Assembly: GCA_000980705.1 (NCBI GenBank)
Contig: LBCK01000001.1
Span: forward strand, 930,001-994,000
Direction of reading: 5' to 3'
DNA from: Ruminococcus sp. UNK.MGS-30
Lineage (GTDB): Bacteria > Bacillota > Clostridia > Oscillospirales > Ruminococcaceae
DNA: 64,000 nucleotides
A program made the translations under genes and the position numbers. The notes beneath the pieces are model-generated. The model was not told the origin of the DNA, did not search any database, and was given only the letters and a program-made list of their open reading frames with translations. This document shows positions 19,823-29,654 of the stretch, in pieces (position 1 is the first letter of the stretch; every line of letters begins with the position of its first letter).

Positions 19823-19960
19823 AAAGAAAACGGTGCTAAACACACTGTTGATTTTCCGCATTTCCGGCAGATTGGAAAAGAGAGGAAAACCTGCGGAATT
19901 CCGCAGAAAAATTCCTTTTTCAGATGCCGGAAAACGGAACAGGAAAAGGTGGTGGATGCA

Positions 19961-20695
19961 ATGGGTGAAGAACTGCAGGAACAGCTGCAAAACAAGATCC
20001 TCTGGGAGAGTCCCTTTGATGTGCCGCTGCTCGGACCGATCCACATCAGCGAGTCTGTTGTGATGACCTGGTTCATTATGGCGATCATCATGGTGCTGGT
20101 ACTGATTTTGACACGAGATCTCAAGATCGTTCCCGGAAAACGGCAGGCGTTCCTGGAAATGGCAGTCACATGGCTCACCGATTTCTTTGTGGGCAACATG
20201 GGCAAAGCCGGAAAGCGCTATGTACCGTACCTCAGCACGGTGATTATCTATCTGGGTATCGCCAATATGATCGGTATGTTCGGTTTCGGCATGAAACCGC
20301 CCACGAAGGACATCAATGTCACGGTGGCGCTCGCAGTCATGAGCATCGTACTGATCGAGGTCTCCACATTCCGGGCGCAGGGCGGTATCAAGGGTTTCTT
20401 GAAATCCTTTACCAAGCCGATGGCGCTTTTGACGCCGCTGAATGTGATGGAGCTTGCGATCCGTCCGCTGTCGCTGTGTATGCGACTGTTTGGTAATGTG
20501 CTGGGTGCATTCGTTGTCATGCAGCTGATCGAACACGTCTGCGGACTGATCGTGCCGATGGTGTTCAGTATGTACTTCGATGTGTTCGATGGACTGATCC
20601 AGGCATACGTTTTCGTATTCCTGACATCACTGTTCATGGCAGAGGGCATGGAAGTCGAAGAAGAGGAAAAAGTGCCGAAATTGCAGAGAGCATAA
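19961..20695 (+). CDS. atpB: F1Fo ATP synthase subunit a
   Basis: A 244-residue polytopic membrane protein that forms the ion half-channels against the c ring. The family-defining CMRLFGNVLGA block holds the essential helix Arg, followed by membrane segments and an acidic C-terminus. The ATG at 19961 gives the expected soluble N-terminal stretch MGEELQEQLQN; in-frame GTG codons just upstream (19949, 19952) are alternatives because AGGAAAAGG lies at 19940-19948. It is the first gene of the operon. Confidence 0.93.
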   Translation: MGEELQEQLQNKILWESPFDVPLLGPIHISESVVMTWFIMAIIMVLVLILTRDLKIVPGKRQAFLEMAVTWLTDFFVGNMGKAGKRYVPYLSTVIIYLGIANMIGMFGFGMKPPTKDINVTVALAVMSIVLIEVSTFRAQGGIKGFLKSFTKPMALLTPLNVMELAIRPLSLCMRLFGNVLGAFVVMQLIEHVCGLIVPMVFSMYFDVFDGLIQAYVFVFLTSLFMAEGMEVEEEEKVPKLQRA

Positions 20696-20764
20696 GGACA
20701 ATGCCGCACAGGGCTTGTGCGGTGCAGTCTTGAATTCGGCAGCCACAGAAAGGAGCGTTCCGCT

Positions 20765-20971
20765 ATGATCGGAGCAGGTATTGCAGTATTGACAGGTATC
20801 GGTGCAGGTTTTGGTATCGGCATCGCAACATCCAAGGCGGCAGAGGCCATCGCAAGACAGCCGGAGGCTGCCGGTGCGATCAACAAGGCGCTGCTGCTGG
20901 GCTGTGCGCTGGCAGAGGCAACCGCTATCTATGGTTTCGTTGTTGCACTGCTGATGGTAATTATGAAATAA
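20765..20971 (+). CDS. atpE: ATP synthase subunit c, copy 1
   Basis: A 68-residue two-helix proteolipid that forms the membrane rotor ring. The polar loop ARQPE (residues 30-34) joins the helices, and Glu51 in LAEATAIYG is the ion-carrying carboxylate. In sodium-driven rings a helix-1 Gln sits 33 residues before this Glu and a Ser follows it; here these positions are Ile18 and Ala52, which suggests proton coupling. The protein is identical to that of copy 2, 62 bp downstream. It is short for the family (usually 70-90). A GC-rich hairpin (CCGCACAGGGCTTGTGCGG) precedes it and AGAAAGGAGCG provides the ribosome site. Confidence 0.93.
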   Translation: MIGAGIAVLTGIGAGFGIGIATSKAAEAIARQPEAAGAINKALLLGCALAEATAIYGFVVALLMVIMK

Positions 20972-21033
20972 GACGGATGAAACGTCCGAAAAAACATATC
21001 CGGATCAGCCGGATCGAAAGGTAGGAACTGAAA

Positions 21034-21240
21034 ATGATTGGAGCAGGTATTGCAGTATTGACAGGCATCGGAGCCGGTTTTGGTATCGGCATCGCAACAT
21101 CCAAGGCGGCAGAGGCGATTGCAAGACAGCCGGAGGCTGCCGGTGCGATCAACAAGGCGCTGCTGCTGGGCTGTGCGCTGGCAGAGGCAACCGCTATTTA
21201 CGGTTTCGTTGTAGCACTGCTGATGGTAATTATGAAGTAA
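21034..21240 (+). CDS. atpE: ATP synthase subunit c, copy 2
   Basis: It encodes the same 68 residues as copy 1. Codon-by-codon comparison shows ten differences between the two genes, all synonymous. It has its own ribosome site (GAAAGGTAGG), so both copies should be translated from the operon mRNA. Doubling of the gene could raise c-subunit dosage (8-15 copies are needed per complex). A true gene pair is more likely than an assembly artefact because the copies differ at ten sites and their flanks differ. Confidence 0.92.
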   Translation: MIGAGIAVLTGIGAGFGIGIATSKAAEAIARQPEAAGAINKALLLGCALAEATAIYGFVVALLMVIMK

Positions 21241-21260
21241 GACCCCTCGGGTCTGCTTTC

Positions 21261-21290
21261 AGAGCCTGGAAAGGCTCTCAGAATCTGAGA
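21261..21290 (+). other. Two overlapping hairpins between atpE and atpF
   Basis: AGAGCC (21261) can pair with GGCTCT (21273); TCTCA (21276) can instead pair with TGAGA (21286). The two overlap and are mutually exclusive. There is no T-run, so a role in mRNA processing or stability seems more likely than termination. Confidence 0.4.
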
Positions 21291-21319
21291 GAAAGGAGCG
21301 CAGCTTTCATGAGAAAGCT

Positions 21320-21820
21320 GTGAGAGTGGATATGCTAGATTTTGATATTTGGACCATTGTGTTTTCCGTCATCAATATCCTCGTGCTGTTTTTCTTTCTG
21401 AAAAAATTCCTGTTCGGCAGAGTCGGCGCTATGCTGGAAAAGCGTGCGCAGATGGTGCAGGCAGATATGGACCAGGCAAAGCAGAAGGCGGCAGAGGCCG
21501 AAAAGCTCAGAAGCGACTATGAGGAGACGCTGAACGGTGCAAAGCAGGAGGCAAAACAGATCATTGCCACCGCAGAACAGAATGCACACGCCCAGGGCAG
21601 CGAGATCACAGCCAAGGCACAGCAGCAGGCAGATACGCTCCTCAAAGAGGCACAGAAGGAGATCGAGCGGGAGCGCCGGCAGACACTGGACGGCGTTCAG
21701 GGCGAGATCGCCGATCTGGCGCTGGCAGCAGCATCCAAGCTGATGGAACAGAAGGTGGACGACCAGACCAACCGGGATCTGGTGAATGCGTTCCTGTCTG
21801 AGGAAGGAGCAGAAAAATGA
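21320..21820 (+). CDS. atpF: F1Fo ATP synthase subunit b
   Basis: A 166-residue peripheral stalk protein with one N-terminal membrane helix (WTIVFSVINILVLFFFLKKF) and a long Ala/Glu/Lys/Gln-rich coiled coil that reaches the delta subunit. The start is uncertain: GTG at 21320 gives MRVDMLDFD and ATG at 21332 gives MLDFD. The good ribosome site (GAAAGGAGCG, 21291-21300) instead fits an ATG at 21309, which opens a four-codon frame (MRKL) ending in TGA that overlaps the GTG. Start-stop coupling onto the GTG is therefore plausible. The 3' end overlaps atpH by four bases. Confidence 0.92.
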   Translation: MRVDMLDFDIWTIVFSVINILVLFFFLKKFLFGRVGAMLEKRAQMVQADMDQAKQKAAEAEKLRSDYEETLNGAKQEAKQIIATAEQNAHAQGSEITAKAQQQADTLLKEAQKEIERERRQTLDGVQGEIADLALAAASKLMEQKVDDQTNRDLVNAFLSEEGAEK

Positions 21821-22320
21821 ATGGTGCAGTGACATCCTATGCGAATGTGCTGCTGACGCTTGCAAAGACGTCAGCCGACGTGACGGATGCACAGACAACC
21901 TTTCAGAACTGCCCCCAGCTGACGGATGCCCTGAGCAACCCGACGATTCCCGAGGCGGAAAAGTTTGCGGTGATCGACCGGATCTTTCCGGCGTCGCTGC
22001 GCACCTTTCTGAAGGTTGTCTGCCAAAACGGTCAGATCGACAGCATACTGGATATTTTTTCAGAGTATCAAGCACTGGAACGGCAGCAGCGCCATTGTGC
22101 GCACGCCGTGCTGGAATATGTAACACCGCTGACAGAGGCGCAGCTCGCAGCGATGAAAAAGATGATCTGCGCAAAAACCGGCGAGCCGGAGGTTCAGCTG
22201 GAGCTGAAACAGAATCCGGCGCTGCTGGGCGGCTTTGTGCTGCATATCGGGGATGACGAGTACGATCGGAGTATGCGTGCATCCATCCGCAATATGCGCA
22301 AGAGCCTGATACGGAGGTGA
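21817..22320 (+). CDS. atpH: F1Fo ATP synthase subunit delta
   Basis: A 167-residue OSCP/delta protein that links the F1 head to the b-subunit stalk. The N-terminal helical half begins MNGAVTSYANVLLTLAK, and the C-terminal NPALLGGFVLHIGDDEYDRS block is typical (the usual form is GG-x-x-ih-g-d-x-v-x-D-x-S). The ATG overlaps the atpF stop (ATGA), which indicates translational coupling. Confidence 0.93.
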   Translation: MNGAVTSYANVLLTLAKTSADVTDAQTTFQNCPQLTDALSNPTIPEAEKFAVIDRIFPASLRTFLKVVCQNGQIDSILDIFSEYQALERQQRHCAHAVLEYVTPLTEAQLAAMKKMICAKTGEPEVQLELKQNPALLGGFVLHIGDDEYDRSMRASIRNMRKSLIRR

Positions 22321-22329
22321 GGGTAAGAC

Positions 22330-23838
22330 ATGAGTACCATGAATGCAAGTGAGATCATATCGGTCTTGAAAAGCGAGATCGAGGACTTCGACCGGAAGTC
22401 CGGCGTGCAGGAAACCGGTACAGTCGTTCGTGTGGGTGACGGTATCGCAACGGTATTCGGTATGCAGCACGCTATGTACGGCGAGCTGGTAGAATTTGAA
22501 ACAGGTGTTCGGGGCATTGTCCAGAACCTGGAGACAAAGACCATTGGCGTCGTTCTGCTGGGCAGCGACTATGGCATTACAGAAGGGACTTCTGTTGTAC
22601 GTACCGGCAAGCGTGCCGGCATCGGCGTGACCCAGAAAATGATCGGCAGAGTTGTCGGCGCACTGGGCAACCCGATCGACGGCGGTGATCCGCTGGAGGC
22701 AGAGGACTATTTCCCCATTGAGCATGAGGCACCGGGCGTTGCATACCGGAAATCGGTCAACGTGCCGCTGCAGACAGGTATCCTTTCCATCGACTCGATG
22801 TTCCCGATCGGCCGTGGTCAGCGTGAGCTGATTATCGGCGACCGTCAGACAGGTAAGACGTCGATCGCAGTGGATACCATCATTAACCAGAAGGGTCAGA
22901 ACGTGATCTGTATTTACGTTGCGATCGGACAGAAGTCCTCTACCGTGGCAAAGATCGTTTCTACCTTGAAGAAAAACGGCGCAATGGACTATTCCATTGT
23001 AGTATCCGCATCCGCCAGCGAACCGGCTCCGGTACAGTATATCGCACCGTATGCCGGCACGGCAATCGCAGAATATTTCATGAGCCAGGGCAAGGACGTG
23101 CTGATCGTATACGATGATCTTTCCAAGCACGCTGTGGCATACCGTGCAATGTCCCTGCTGCTCCACCGTCCGCCTGGGCGTGAAGCTTATCCGGGTGACG
23201 TATTCTATCTGCACTCCCGTCTGCTGGAGCGCTCCTGCCGTCTGGACGATGCGCACGGCGGCGGTTCTATCACCGCACTGCCCATCATCGAGACCCAGGC
23301 AGGCGATATCTCCGCTTATATCCCGACCAATGTTATCTCCATCACAGACGGTCAGATCTTCCTGGAGAGCGAGCTGTTCAACGCCGGTATGCGTCCGGCA
23401 GTCAACGTCGGTCTGTCCGTATCCCGTGTCGGCGGCGCCGCACAGACCAAGGCGATGAAAAAGGCGTCCGGTCAGATGCGTGTGGATCTGGCACAGTTCC
23501 GTGAAATGGAAGTGTTCACCCAGTTCAGCTCGGATCTGGACCCGGCAACACAGGCAATGCTGGACCACGGCCATGTGCTGATGGAACTGCTCAAGCAGCC
23601 GTTGTATCATCCGCTGGCAATGTGGAAAGAAGTTGTGATCCTTTCTGCGGCATCCAACGGACTGCTGGACGATGTGGCTCTGGCAGACCTGCGGTCGTTC
23701 CGTGAGGGTCTGATGAACTACGTTGAGGCAAACGGCGCAGCCATCGTAAAGGAAATCAACGAGACCGGAAAGCTTTCGGATGAATCCAGAGAAAAGCTTC
23801 TGGAACTGGTACGTACCTATAAAAAGCAGGTGAACTAA
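22330..23838 (+). CDS. atpA: F1Fo ATP synthase subunit alpha
   Basis: A 502-residue non-catalytic nucleotide-binding subunit of F1. The P-loop GDRQTGKTS is at 170-178; [20 protein letters not shown] and the arginine-finger block VSRVGG follow. The length is standard. It starts 9 bp after atpH and ends 1 bp before atpG. Confidence 0.97.
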   Translation: MSTMNASEIISVLKSEIEDFDRKSGVQETGTVVRVGDGIATVFGMQHAMYGELVEFETGVRGIVQNLETKTIGVVLLGSDYGITEGTSVVRTGKRAGIGVTQKMIGRVVGALGNPIDGGDPLEAEDYFPIEHEAPGVAYRKSVNVPLQTGILSIDSMFPIGRGQRELIIGDRQTGKTSIAVDTIINQKGQNVICIYVAIGQKSSTVAKIVSTLKKNGAMDYSIVVSASASEPAPVQYIAPYAGTAIAEYFMSQGKDVLIVYDDLSKHAVAYRAMSLLLHRPPGREAYPGDVFYLHSRLLERSCRLDDAHGGGSITALPIIETQAGDISAYIPTNVISITDGQIFLESELFNAGMRPAVNVGLSVSRVGGAAQTKAMKKASGQMRVDLAQFREMEVFTQFSSDLDPATQAMLDHGHVLMELLKQPLYHPLAMWKEVVILSAASNGLLDDVALADLRSFREGLMNYVEANGAAIVKEINETGKLSDESREKLLELVRTYKKQVN

Positions 23839-23839
23839 A

Positions 23840-24736
23840 ATGGGCAATATGCGTGAGATCCGTGACCGGATCAAGAGCATCAACGACATTATGAAGATCA
23901 CCAACGCCATGTATCTGATCTCCTCCTCAAAGCTGAAAAAGGCAAAGAAGGATCTTGCGGCAACACAGCCCTATTTCAATAAGCTGCTGTATGCGATGCG
24001 GAGTATTCTTTCCCGTGCGCCGGAGGACATCGATATGCGGTATTTCGACCGCCGGGAAGAGATCAAGCCCGAAGATCGAAAGGTCGGCTATATTGTCATT
24101 ACAGCAGACAAGGGTATGTGCGGCTCCTATAACCACAACATCATCAAGCTGACGGAAGAGAAGATGGCGGCACACAAGCAGAGCCATCTGTACGTCATGG
24201 GACAGGTGGGAAGAATGTACTTCCAGCGCCGTGCCAGAGCCGGAGAACTGGACGTGGATACTGAGTTTATCTATACCACCCAGAACCCGACCCTCTACCG
24301 TTCCCGCCGCATTGCGGAACAGATGCTGAAAGCGTTTGATGACGGTGATCTGGATGATGTGTATATCATCTATACCGATATGGTTTCGTCCATTACCTTT
24401 GAACCGAAGATCCTACAGCTCCTACCGCTGGATGCAGAGCATTTCGTACAGAGCGAGGGTGAAATAACACGGCACCACGAGGCTGTGTTCTCTCCCAGCC
24501 CTAACATCGTTATGGAACATCTGACCCCGAACTTTATGAAGGGCATGATCTATGGCGCAATGGTAGAGTCGTTCTGCAGCGAACAGCAGGCGAGAATGTC
24601 CGCAATGGACTCCGCTACCACCAGCGCAAAGGATATGCTGCAAAATCTGTCGCTCCAGTATAACCGGGCGAGACAGGCAGCGATCACCCAGGAGATCACA
24701 GAGATCGTCAGCGGTGCAAACTCCGCAGAAATGTGA
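23840..24736 (+). CDS. atpG: F1Fo ATP synthase subunit gamma
   Basis: A 298-residue central-shaft subunit. The N-terminal helix MREIRDRIKSINDIMKITNA, the KGMCGSYN loop and the C-terminal helix with YNRARQAAITQEITEIVSGA are characteristic; the coiled-coil termini turn inside the alpha/beta ring. The start codon follows the atpA stop by one base. Confidence 0.96.
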   Translation: MGNMREIRDRIKSINDIMKITNAMYLISSSKLKKAKKDLAATQPYFNKLLYAMRSILSRAPEDIDMRYFDRREEIKPEDRKVGYIVITADKGMCGSYNHNIIKLTEEKMAAHKQSHLYVMGQVGRMYFQRRARAGELDVDTEFIYTTQNPTLYRSRRIAEQMLKAFDDGDLDDVYIIYTDMVSSITFEPKILQLLPLDAEHFVQSEGEITRHHEAVFSPSPNIVMEHLTPNFMKGMIYGAMVESFCSEQQARMSAMDSATTSAKDMLQNLSLQYNRARQAAITQEITEIVSGANSAEM

Positions 24737-24753
24737 GGCGCTGCACCGAGTAA

Positions 24754-26220
<1,467 letters not shown>

Positions 26221-26230
26221 GGGATGTAGT

Positions 26231-26647
26231 ATGGCGAATACATTTCAGCTGGAGATCCTGGCATCCGACCGTCCGTTTTATGTTGGCTCGGCAGAACAGC
26301 TGGTGTTCCCGACAGTGGATGGTCTGATGGGCATTCTGCCCGGACACGAGTCCATGGTCACGGTCGTCAGTCCGGGAGAACTGAAGTATCTGGTGGACGG
26401 ACAGTGGCACTATGCCGCCATCAGCGACGGCTTTGCCGAAGTGCGCCGGGACTATGTGCTGGTGCTGGGCGATGCCATCGAGCTGCCGGAAGAGATCGAC
26501 GCCAAGCGTGCCGCTGAGGCTGCGGAGCGTGCCAAGGAGCGTCTGCTCCACAAGCAGAGCATCATGCAGTATTATCACAGCCAGGCTGCGCTGAATCGTG
26601 CGATGAACCGTCTGAAGATCTCCAAACGGCATAACCATGAAATATGA
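26231..26647 (+). CDS. atpC: F1Fo ATP synthase subunit epsilon
   Basis: A 138-residue protein with an N-terminal beta-sandwich (FQLEILASDRPFYVG, then LMGILPGHESMVT) and a C-terminal helical hairpin rich in Ala, Glu and Arg. It couples rotation and can inhibit ATP hydrolysis. It is the last gene of the operon, 10 bp after atpD and just before a strong terminator. Confidence 0.94.
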   Translation: MANTFQLEILASDRPFYVGSAEQLVFPTVDGLMGILPGHESMVTVVSPGELKYLVDGQWHYAAISDGFAEVRRDYVLVLGDAIELPEEIDAKRAAEAAERAKERLLHKQSIMQYYHSQAALNRAMNRLKISKRHNHEI

Positions 26648-26667
26648 CTGGCGCTTTGCCGGAACGA

Positions 26668-26707
26668 AAAAAGTACCGCTTTCCGAGAGGAGAACGGTAC
26701 TTTTTAT
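26668..26707. terminator. Bidirectional terminator of atp and the DUF2752 gene
   Basis: AAAAAGTACCG pairs with CGGTACTTTTT around a 16-nt loop, with T-runs on both strands. Confidence 0.85.
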
Positions 26708-27105
26708 TTGCATAAGGTGATTGCCGGAAAGAAGTTCCGCACAATATCGTATCCCAGCACGATGCCGACGGTGAGAAACAGCAGGGCATTGCTGCGTGGC
26801 AGGATGCGCCGGGGCTTTCCCACGGCGGTACAGACCAGCTCTGCATACAGGCAGGTCAGCGCCGCAAACAGAGTGAAGATCATAGGATTATAACCGATGG
26901 AGCGCAGCGGATGCCCCTGCAGCAGCGCCAGCACGGCACGGGTGTTGCCGCAGGCAGGGCAGAGAAAACCGGTGAGCTGGTGAAAGCGGCACTGGGGCAG
27001 CGGCAGCACAGCCAGCCAGTGTCCCAAGGGCTGATGCAGGCACAGCAGGACGGCTGCACCCAGTCCCAGCCCGATGCTCCAGCCGGCAGCCAGGCGGCGT
27101 GTCAC
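26704..27105 (-). CDS. DUF2752 membrane protein
   Basis: A 133-residue protein with about three membrane helices. [20 protein letters not shown] is the DUF2752 hallmark (C-P-x-C-G-x-T-R). The function is unknown in the literature I know. I place the start at GTG 27105, which overlaps the TM2 gene's TGA by four bases (GTGA); the longer frame upstream overlaps TM2 and has shadow-like Arg/His-rich sequence. DUF2752 and TM2 proteins are often neighbours, so a shared membrane role is likely. Confidence 0.8.
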   Translation of the reverse strand: MTRRLAAGWSIGLGLGAAVLLCLHQPLGHWLAVLPLPQCRFHQLTGFLCPACGNTRAVLALLQGHPLRSIGYNPMIFTLFAALTCLYAELVCTAVGKPRRILPRSNALLFLTVGIVLGYDIVRNFFPAITLCK

Positions 27106-27335
27106 TGCCGCAGCGGCGTCCCCGTGTTGTCCCGGAAACTGCCCAGCAGAATGGTGATGAGGTCGACGAGTGTGCCGATGCCGCCGAGACCGCCGGTGAG
27201 CAGCCAGAGCAGTCCTGTGCCGATTTTTCCCACATAAAAGCGGTGCAGTCCGCCCAGCCCGAAAAAGCCCAGGATGCACAGGATCAGTGCGGTGAATTTG
27301 TGCTTGTCGCTTGTGAGGGTGACATATTGTGCCAT
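27102..27335 (-). CDS. TM2 domain protein
   Basis: A 77-residue membrane protein: a short soluble start ([13 protein letters not shown]), helix one with [17 protein letters not shown] (the G-x-H-R-F-Y signature of TM2), and helix two with [21 protein letters not shown]2 proteins are widespread and mostly uncharacterised. Its ribosome site AGAAAGGA and a strong promoter (27376-27404) support this start. It is translationally coupled to DUF2752. Confidence 0.85.
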   Translation of the reverse strand: MAQYVTLTSDKHKFTALILCILGFFGLGGLHRFYVGKIGTGLLWLLTGGLGGIGTLVDLITILLGSFRDNTGTPLRQ

Positions 27336-27375
27336 AAGATCAGATCCTTTCTGAAAGGAAACGGTGTTTTTCTGT

Positions 27376-27404
27376 ATCATACCAGATTTCCGGGGAAATG
27401 TCAA
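27376..27404 (-). promoter_or_regulatory. Promoter of the TM2-DUF2752 pair
   Basis: On the minus strand: TTGACA (27404-27399), a 17-bp spacer, TATGAT (27381-27376). Confidence 0.8.
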
Positions 27405-27459
27405 GGTGTTGGAGGGTGGGACTTTCGATGTTGCCTCCTCATCATTTGGAAAACGCATC

Positions 27460-27490
27460 GTAGGGGCGAACATTGTTCGCCCGTGACTCC
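27460..27490. repeat. Palindromic GTAGGGGCGAAC repeat, copy 1
   Basis: GTAGGGGCGAACATTGTTCG followed by CCCGTGACTCC. The GGGCGAACA and TGTTCGCCC arms form a near-perfect palindrome. Confidence 0.75.
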
Positions 27491-27583
27491 ACCGGCACTG
27501 CGTGCCACCTTTTCTAAAAGAGGAGGCTTTACACATTGTCCCCCTTGAAAAGGGGGATGTCAGCGTAGCTGACAGGGGGATTT

Positions 27584-27613
27584 GTAGGGGCGAACGTTGT
27601 TCGCCCGGTAATC
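27584..27613. repeat. Palindromic GTAGGGGCGAAC repeat, copy 2
   Basis: It matches copy 1 except A to G in the centre (GAACGTTGTTC), followed by CCCGGTAATCC. Confidence 0.75.
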
Positions 27614-27940
27614 CTTTGCTATTCCGGAAAACACTGCCCTAGGGAAAACTCGTTCAACCCGTCCGGCGGAATCGCTCGTTCCTCGCTGTCCGCCTGGGGC
27701 TTGCAAACGCTTTTGTTTGCCCTTTCCTGTATGTGCAGTGTTGGCATTCTGGGCGTTTGCTGCAAAAGTCTCCTCTTTTAGAGGAGATGCCCGACAGGGC
27801 AGAGGAGTCGATTTGTTTCCCTTGAAAAGAGAAATGTAGGGGGCGATGCCCAGCCCGTCGCCCAGCGGAAATGGCGACGGCAGACTTGCCCAAGGATAGC
27901 AAGCCACATCGCCCCGTCCCCTTTTTTCAAAAGGCTCACC

Positions 27941-27970
27941 GTAGGGGCGAACATTGTTCGCCAGAGACTC
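27941..27970. repeat. Palindromic GTAGGGGCGAAC repeat, copy 3
   Basis: The same core as copy 1, continuing as CCAGAGACTCC. It is about 480 bp from copy 1, in the same orientation. Confidence 0.75.
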
Positions 27971-28043
27971 CTCAGTCAAGCCTCTGGCTTGCCAGCTCCT
28001 CTAAAAGAAAAACTCGCCTCACACGAATTACTGCCGTCTATGC

Positions 28044-28084
28044 AAAAAGCACGCTGTTCTCCGCAGACAACAGCGTGCTTTTTT
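28044..28084 (-). terminator. Terminator of glyS (bidirectional shape)
   Basis: AAGCACGCTGTT pairs perfectly with AACAGCGTGCTT around a 10-nt loop, with T-runs on both strands. Confidence 0.9.
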
Positions 28085-28104
28085 ATCTTATGTGCAATAC
28101 ACGA

Positions 28105-29493
28105 TTAAAGTTCAATTTTCTTTTCCAGATAGCCGACCAGCTCGTCGATAGGCATACGTACCTGTTCCATGGTATCACGGCCACGGATGGTAACGCAGTT
28201 ATCGCTCTCAACGGTCTCGAAGTCTACTGTGATGCAGAACGGTGTACCGATCTCATCCTGGCGGCGATAGCGCTTGCCGATAGAACCGGTCTCGTCATAG
28301 TCGACCGGGAAGTGCTTTGCCAGAACCGCATAGACCTCATGTGCCTTTTCGCTCAGTTTCTTGGACAGCGGCAGGACAGCAGCCTTATACGGTGCCAGAG
28401 CCGGGTGGAAGTGCATTACCACACGGGTGTCGTTCTTCTCAGCGTCCACAACTTCTTCGTCATACGCCTCGGTAACGATGGACAGGAACAGACGCTCTAC
28501 GCCCAGGGACGGCTCGATAACGTACGGGATGTACTTGGTGTTGGTCTCCGGGTCGAAGTATTCCAGAGACTTGCCGCTGTGTTCCTGGTGCTGTGTCAGG
28601 TCGTAGTTGGTTCTGTCTGCAACGCCCCACAGCTCGCCCCAGCCAAAGGAGAAACGATACTCGAAGTCTGTGGTCGCCTTGGAGTAGAAGCACAGCTCTT
28701 CCTGGTCGTGGTCACGCAGACGCAGATTCTCTTCCTTCAGACCCAGGTTCAGCAGGAAGTCCTTGCAGTAGCCACGCCAGTACTGGAACCATTCCAGGTC
28801 GGTGTCCGGCTTGCAGAAGAACTCCAGTTCCATCTGCTCGAACTCACGGACACGGAAGATAAAGTTGCCCGGTGTGATCTCGTTGCGGAAAGACTTACCG
28901 ATCTGAGCAACGCCGAAGGGCAGCTTTTTCCGGGTGGTGCGCTGGATGTTGGCAAAGTTTACGAAGATGCCCTGTGCCGTCTCCGGACGCAGATACAGTT
29001 CCGACTTGGAATCCTCTGTAACGCCCTGATAGGTTTTGAACATCAGATTGAACTGGCGGATGTCGGTGAAGTCCGTCTTGCCGCAGTTTGGGCAGGGGAT
29101 CTGCTTTTCCCGGATGTAGTCCATCATCTGCTGGTTGGTCCAGCCGGCAGGATTGGTGCCGTCAAAGTCCTCGATGAGGTTGTCGGCACGGTGTCTGGTC
29201 TTACAGGACTTGCAGTCCATCAGCGGATCGGAGAAACCGCCCAGGTGACCGGATGCCACCCATGTCTCCGGATTCATGATAATGGAGGCATCCAGTCCCA
29301 CGTTATACGGGGATTCCTGGACGAACTTTTTCCACCATGCACGCTTGATGTTGTTTTTCAGCTCTACGCCCAGAGGACCGTAGTCCCAGGAGTTAGCCAG
29401 ACCGCCGTAAATTTCAGAACCCGGGTATACAAAGCCACGGGACTTACAGAGGTCTACGATCTTATCCATGCTCTTCTGTTCGTTGGTCAACAT
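28105..29493 (-). CDS. glyS: Glycyl-tRNA synthetase, dimeric type
   Basis: A 462-residue class II synthetase that charges tRNA-Gly. [20 protein letters not shown] is the start of the alpha2-type catalytic core. [11 protein letters not shown] and CPNCGKTDF form a Cys-rich insertion, [12 protein letters not shown] is a conserved block, and [20 protein letters not shown] covers motif 2. A C-terminal anticodon-binding domain (from about 365) follows. This is the eukaryote-like homodimer, not the alpha/beta tetramer. ATG 29493 is preceded by AGGGAG; an in-frame ATG lies further upstream without support. The mRNA leader is only about 90 nt, too short for a T-box. Confidence 0.96.
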   Translation of the reverse strand: MLTNEQKSMDKIVDLCKSRGFVYPGSEIYGGLANSWDYGPLGVELKNNIKRAWWKKFVQESPYNVGLDASIIMNPETWVASGHLGGFSDPLMDCKSCKTRHRADNLIEDFDGTNPAGWTNQQMMDYIREKQIPCPNCGKTDFTDIRQFNLMFKTYQGVTEDSKSELYLRPETAQGIFVNFANIQRTTRKKLPFGVAQIGKSFRNEITPGNFIFRVREFEQMELEFFCKPDTDLEWFQYWRGYCKDFLLNLGLKEENLRLRDHDQEELCFYSKATTDFEYRFSFGWGELWGVADRTNYDLTQHQEHSGKSLEYFDPETNTKYIPYVIEPSLGVERLFLSIVTEAYDEEVVDAEKNDTRVVMHFHPALAPYKAAVLPLSKKLSEKAHEVYAVLAKHFPVDYDETGSIGKRYRRQDEIGTPFCITVDFETVESDNCVTIRGRDTMEQVRMPIDELVGYLEKKIEL

Positions 29494-29587
29494 TTTTGGT
29501 ATTCTCCCTTGCTTGCTGTCCGCCGCTTTCCAGATGCGGCAGGCGCTTTTGAATTTGCTTGCTGTTTCCAGCAATGGTATCTCTTAT

Positions 29588-29616
29588 ATTGTAGCGGAAA
29601 ACGGCGAAAATGTCAA
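29588..29616 (-). promoter_or_regulatory. Promoter of glyS
   Basis: On the minus strand: TTGACA (29616-29611), a 17-bp spacer, TACAAT (29593-29588). Confidence 0.85.
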
Positions 29617-29654
29617 GGGTAACGCAAACAAAAATGTCTGTCCTGCGAAATCGT

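Larger units (their letters stand above)
19472..19960. other. Intergenic region between the GH5 gene and the atp operon
   Basis: It holds the GH5 terminator (19540-19577), an AT-rich stretch with no convincing gene (19580-19790), the atp promoter (19794-19822) and an untranslated leader of about 130 bases. No atpI-like gene is present. Confidence 0.6.
27405..28040. repeat. Cluster of intergenic repeats without a gene
   Basis: About 630 bp with no believable coding sequence. It contains three copies of a palindromic GTAGGGGCGAACATTGTTCG element plus a related GTAGGGGGCGATGCCCAGC variant (27837). Between them lie hairpin-rich blocks such as CCCCCTTGAAAAGGGGG (27539) next to GTCAGCGTAGCTGAC (27560), and TCCTCTTTTAGAGGA (27771). 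The blocks look like truncated copies of short repeat families seen again at 56255. Their nature (REP-like or miniature transposon remnants) is inference. Confidence 0.7.

Noticed and set aside
27405..28040. CRISPR array
   Set aside because: Repeats are palindromic, irregularly spaced (120-360 bp) and imperfect. No cas gene is nearby.
29494..29590. T-box riboswitch in the glyS leader
   Set aside because: The promoter places transcription start within about 90 nt of the start codon, too short for a T-box, and there is no antiterminator pair.
27871..29622. 583-codon plus-strand frame over glyS
   Set aside because: It is antisense to the clear glycyl-tRNA synthetase and begins in the repeat cluster. 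It is a codon-bias shadow.
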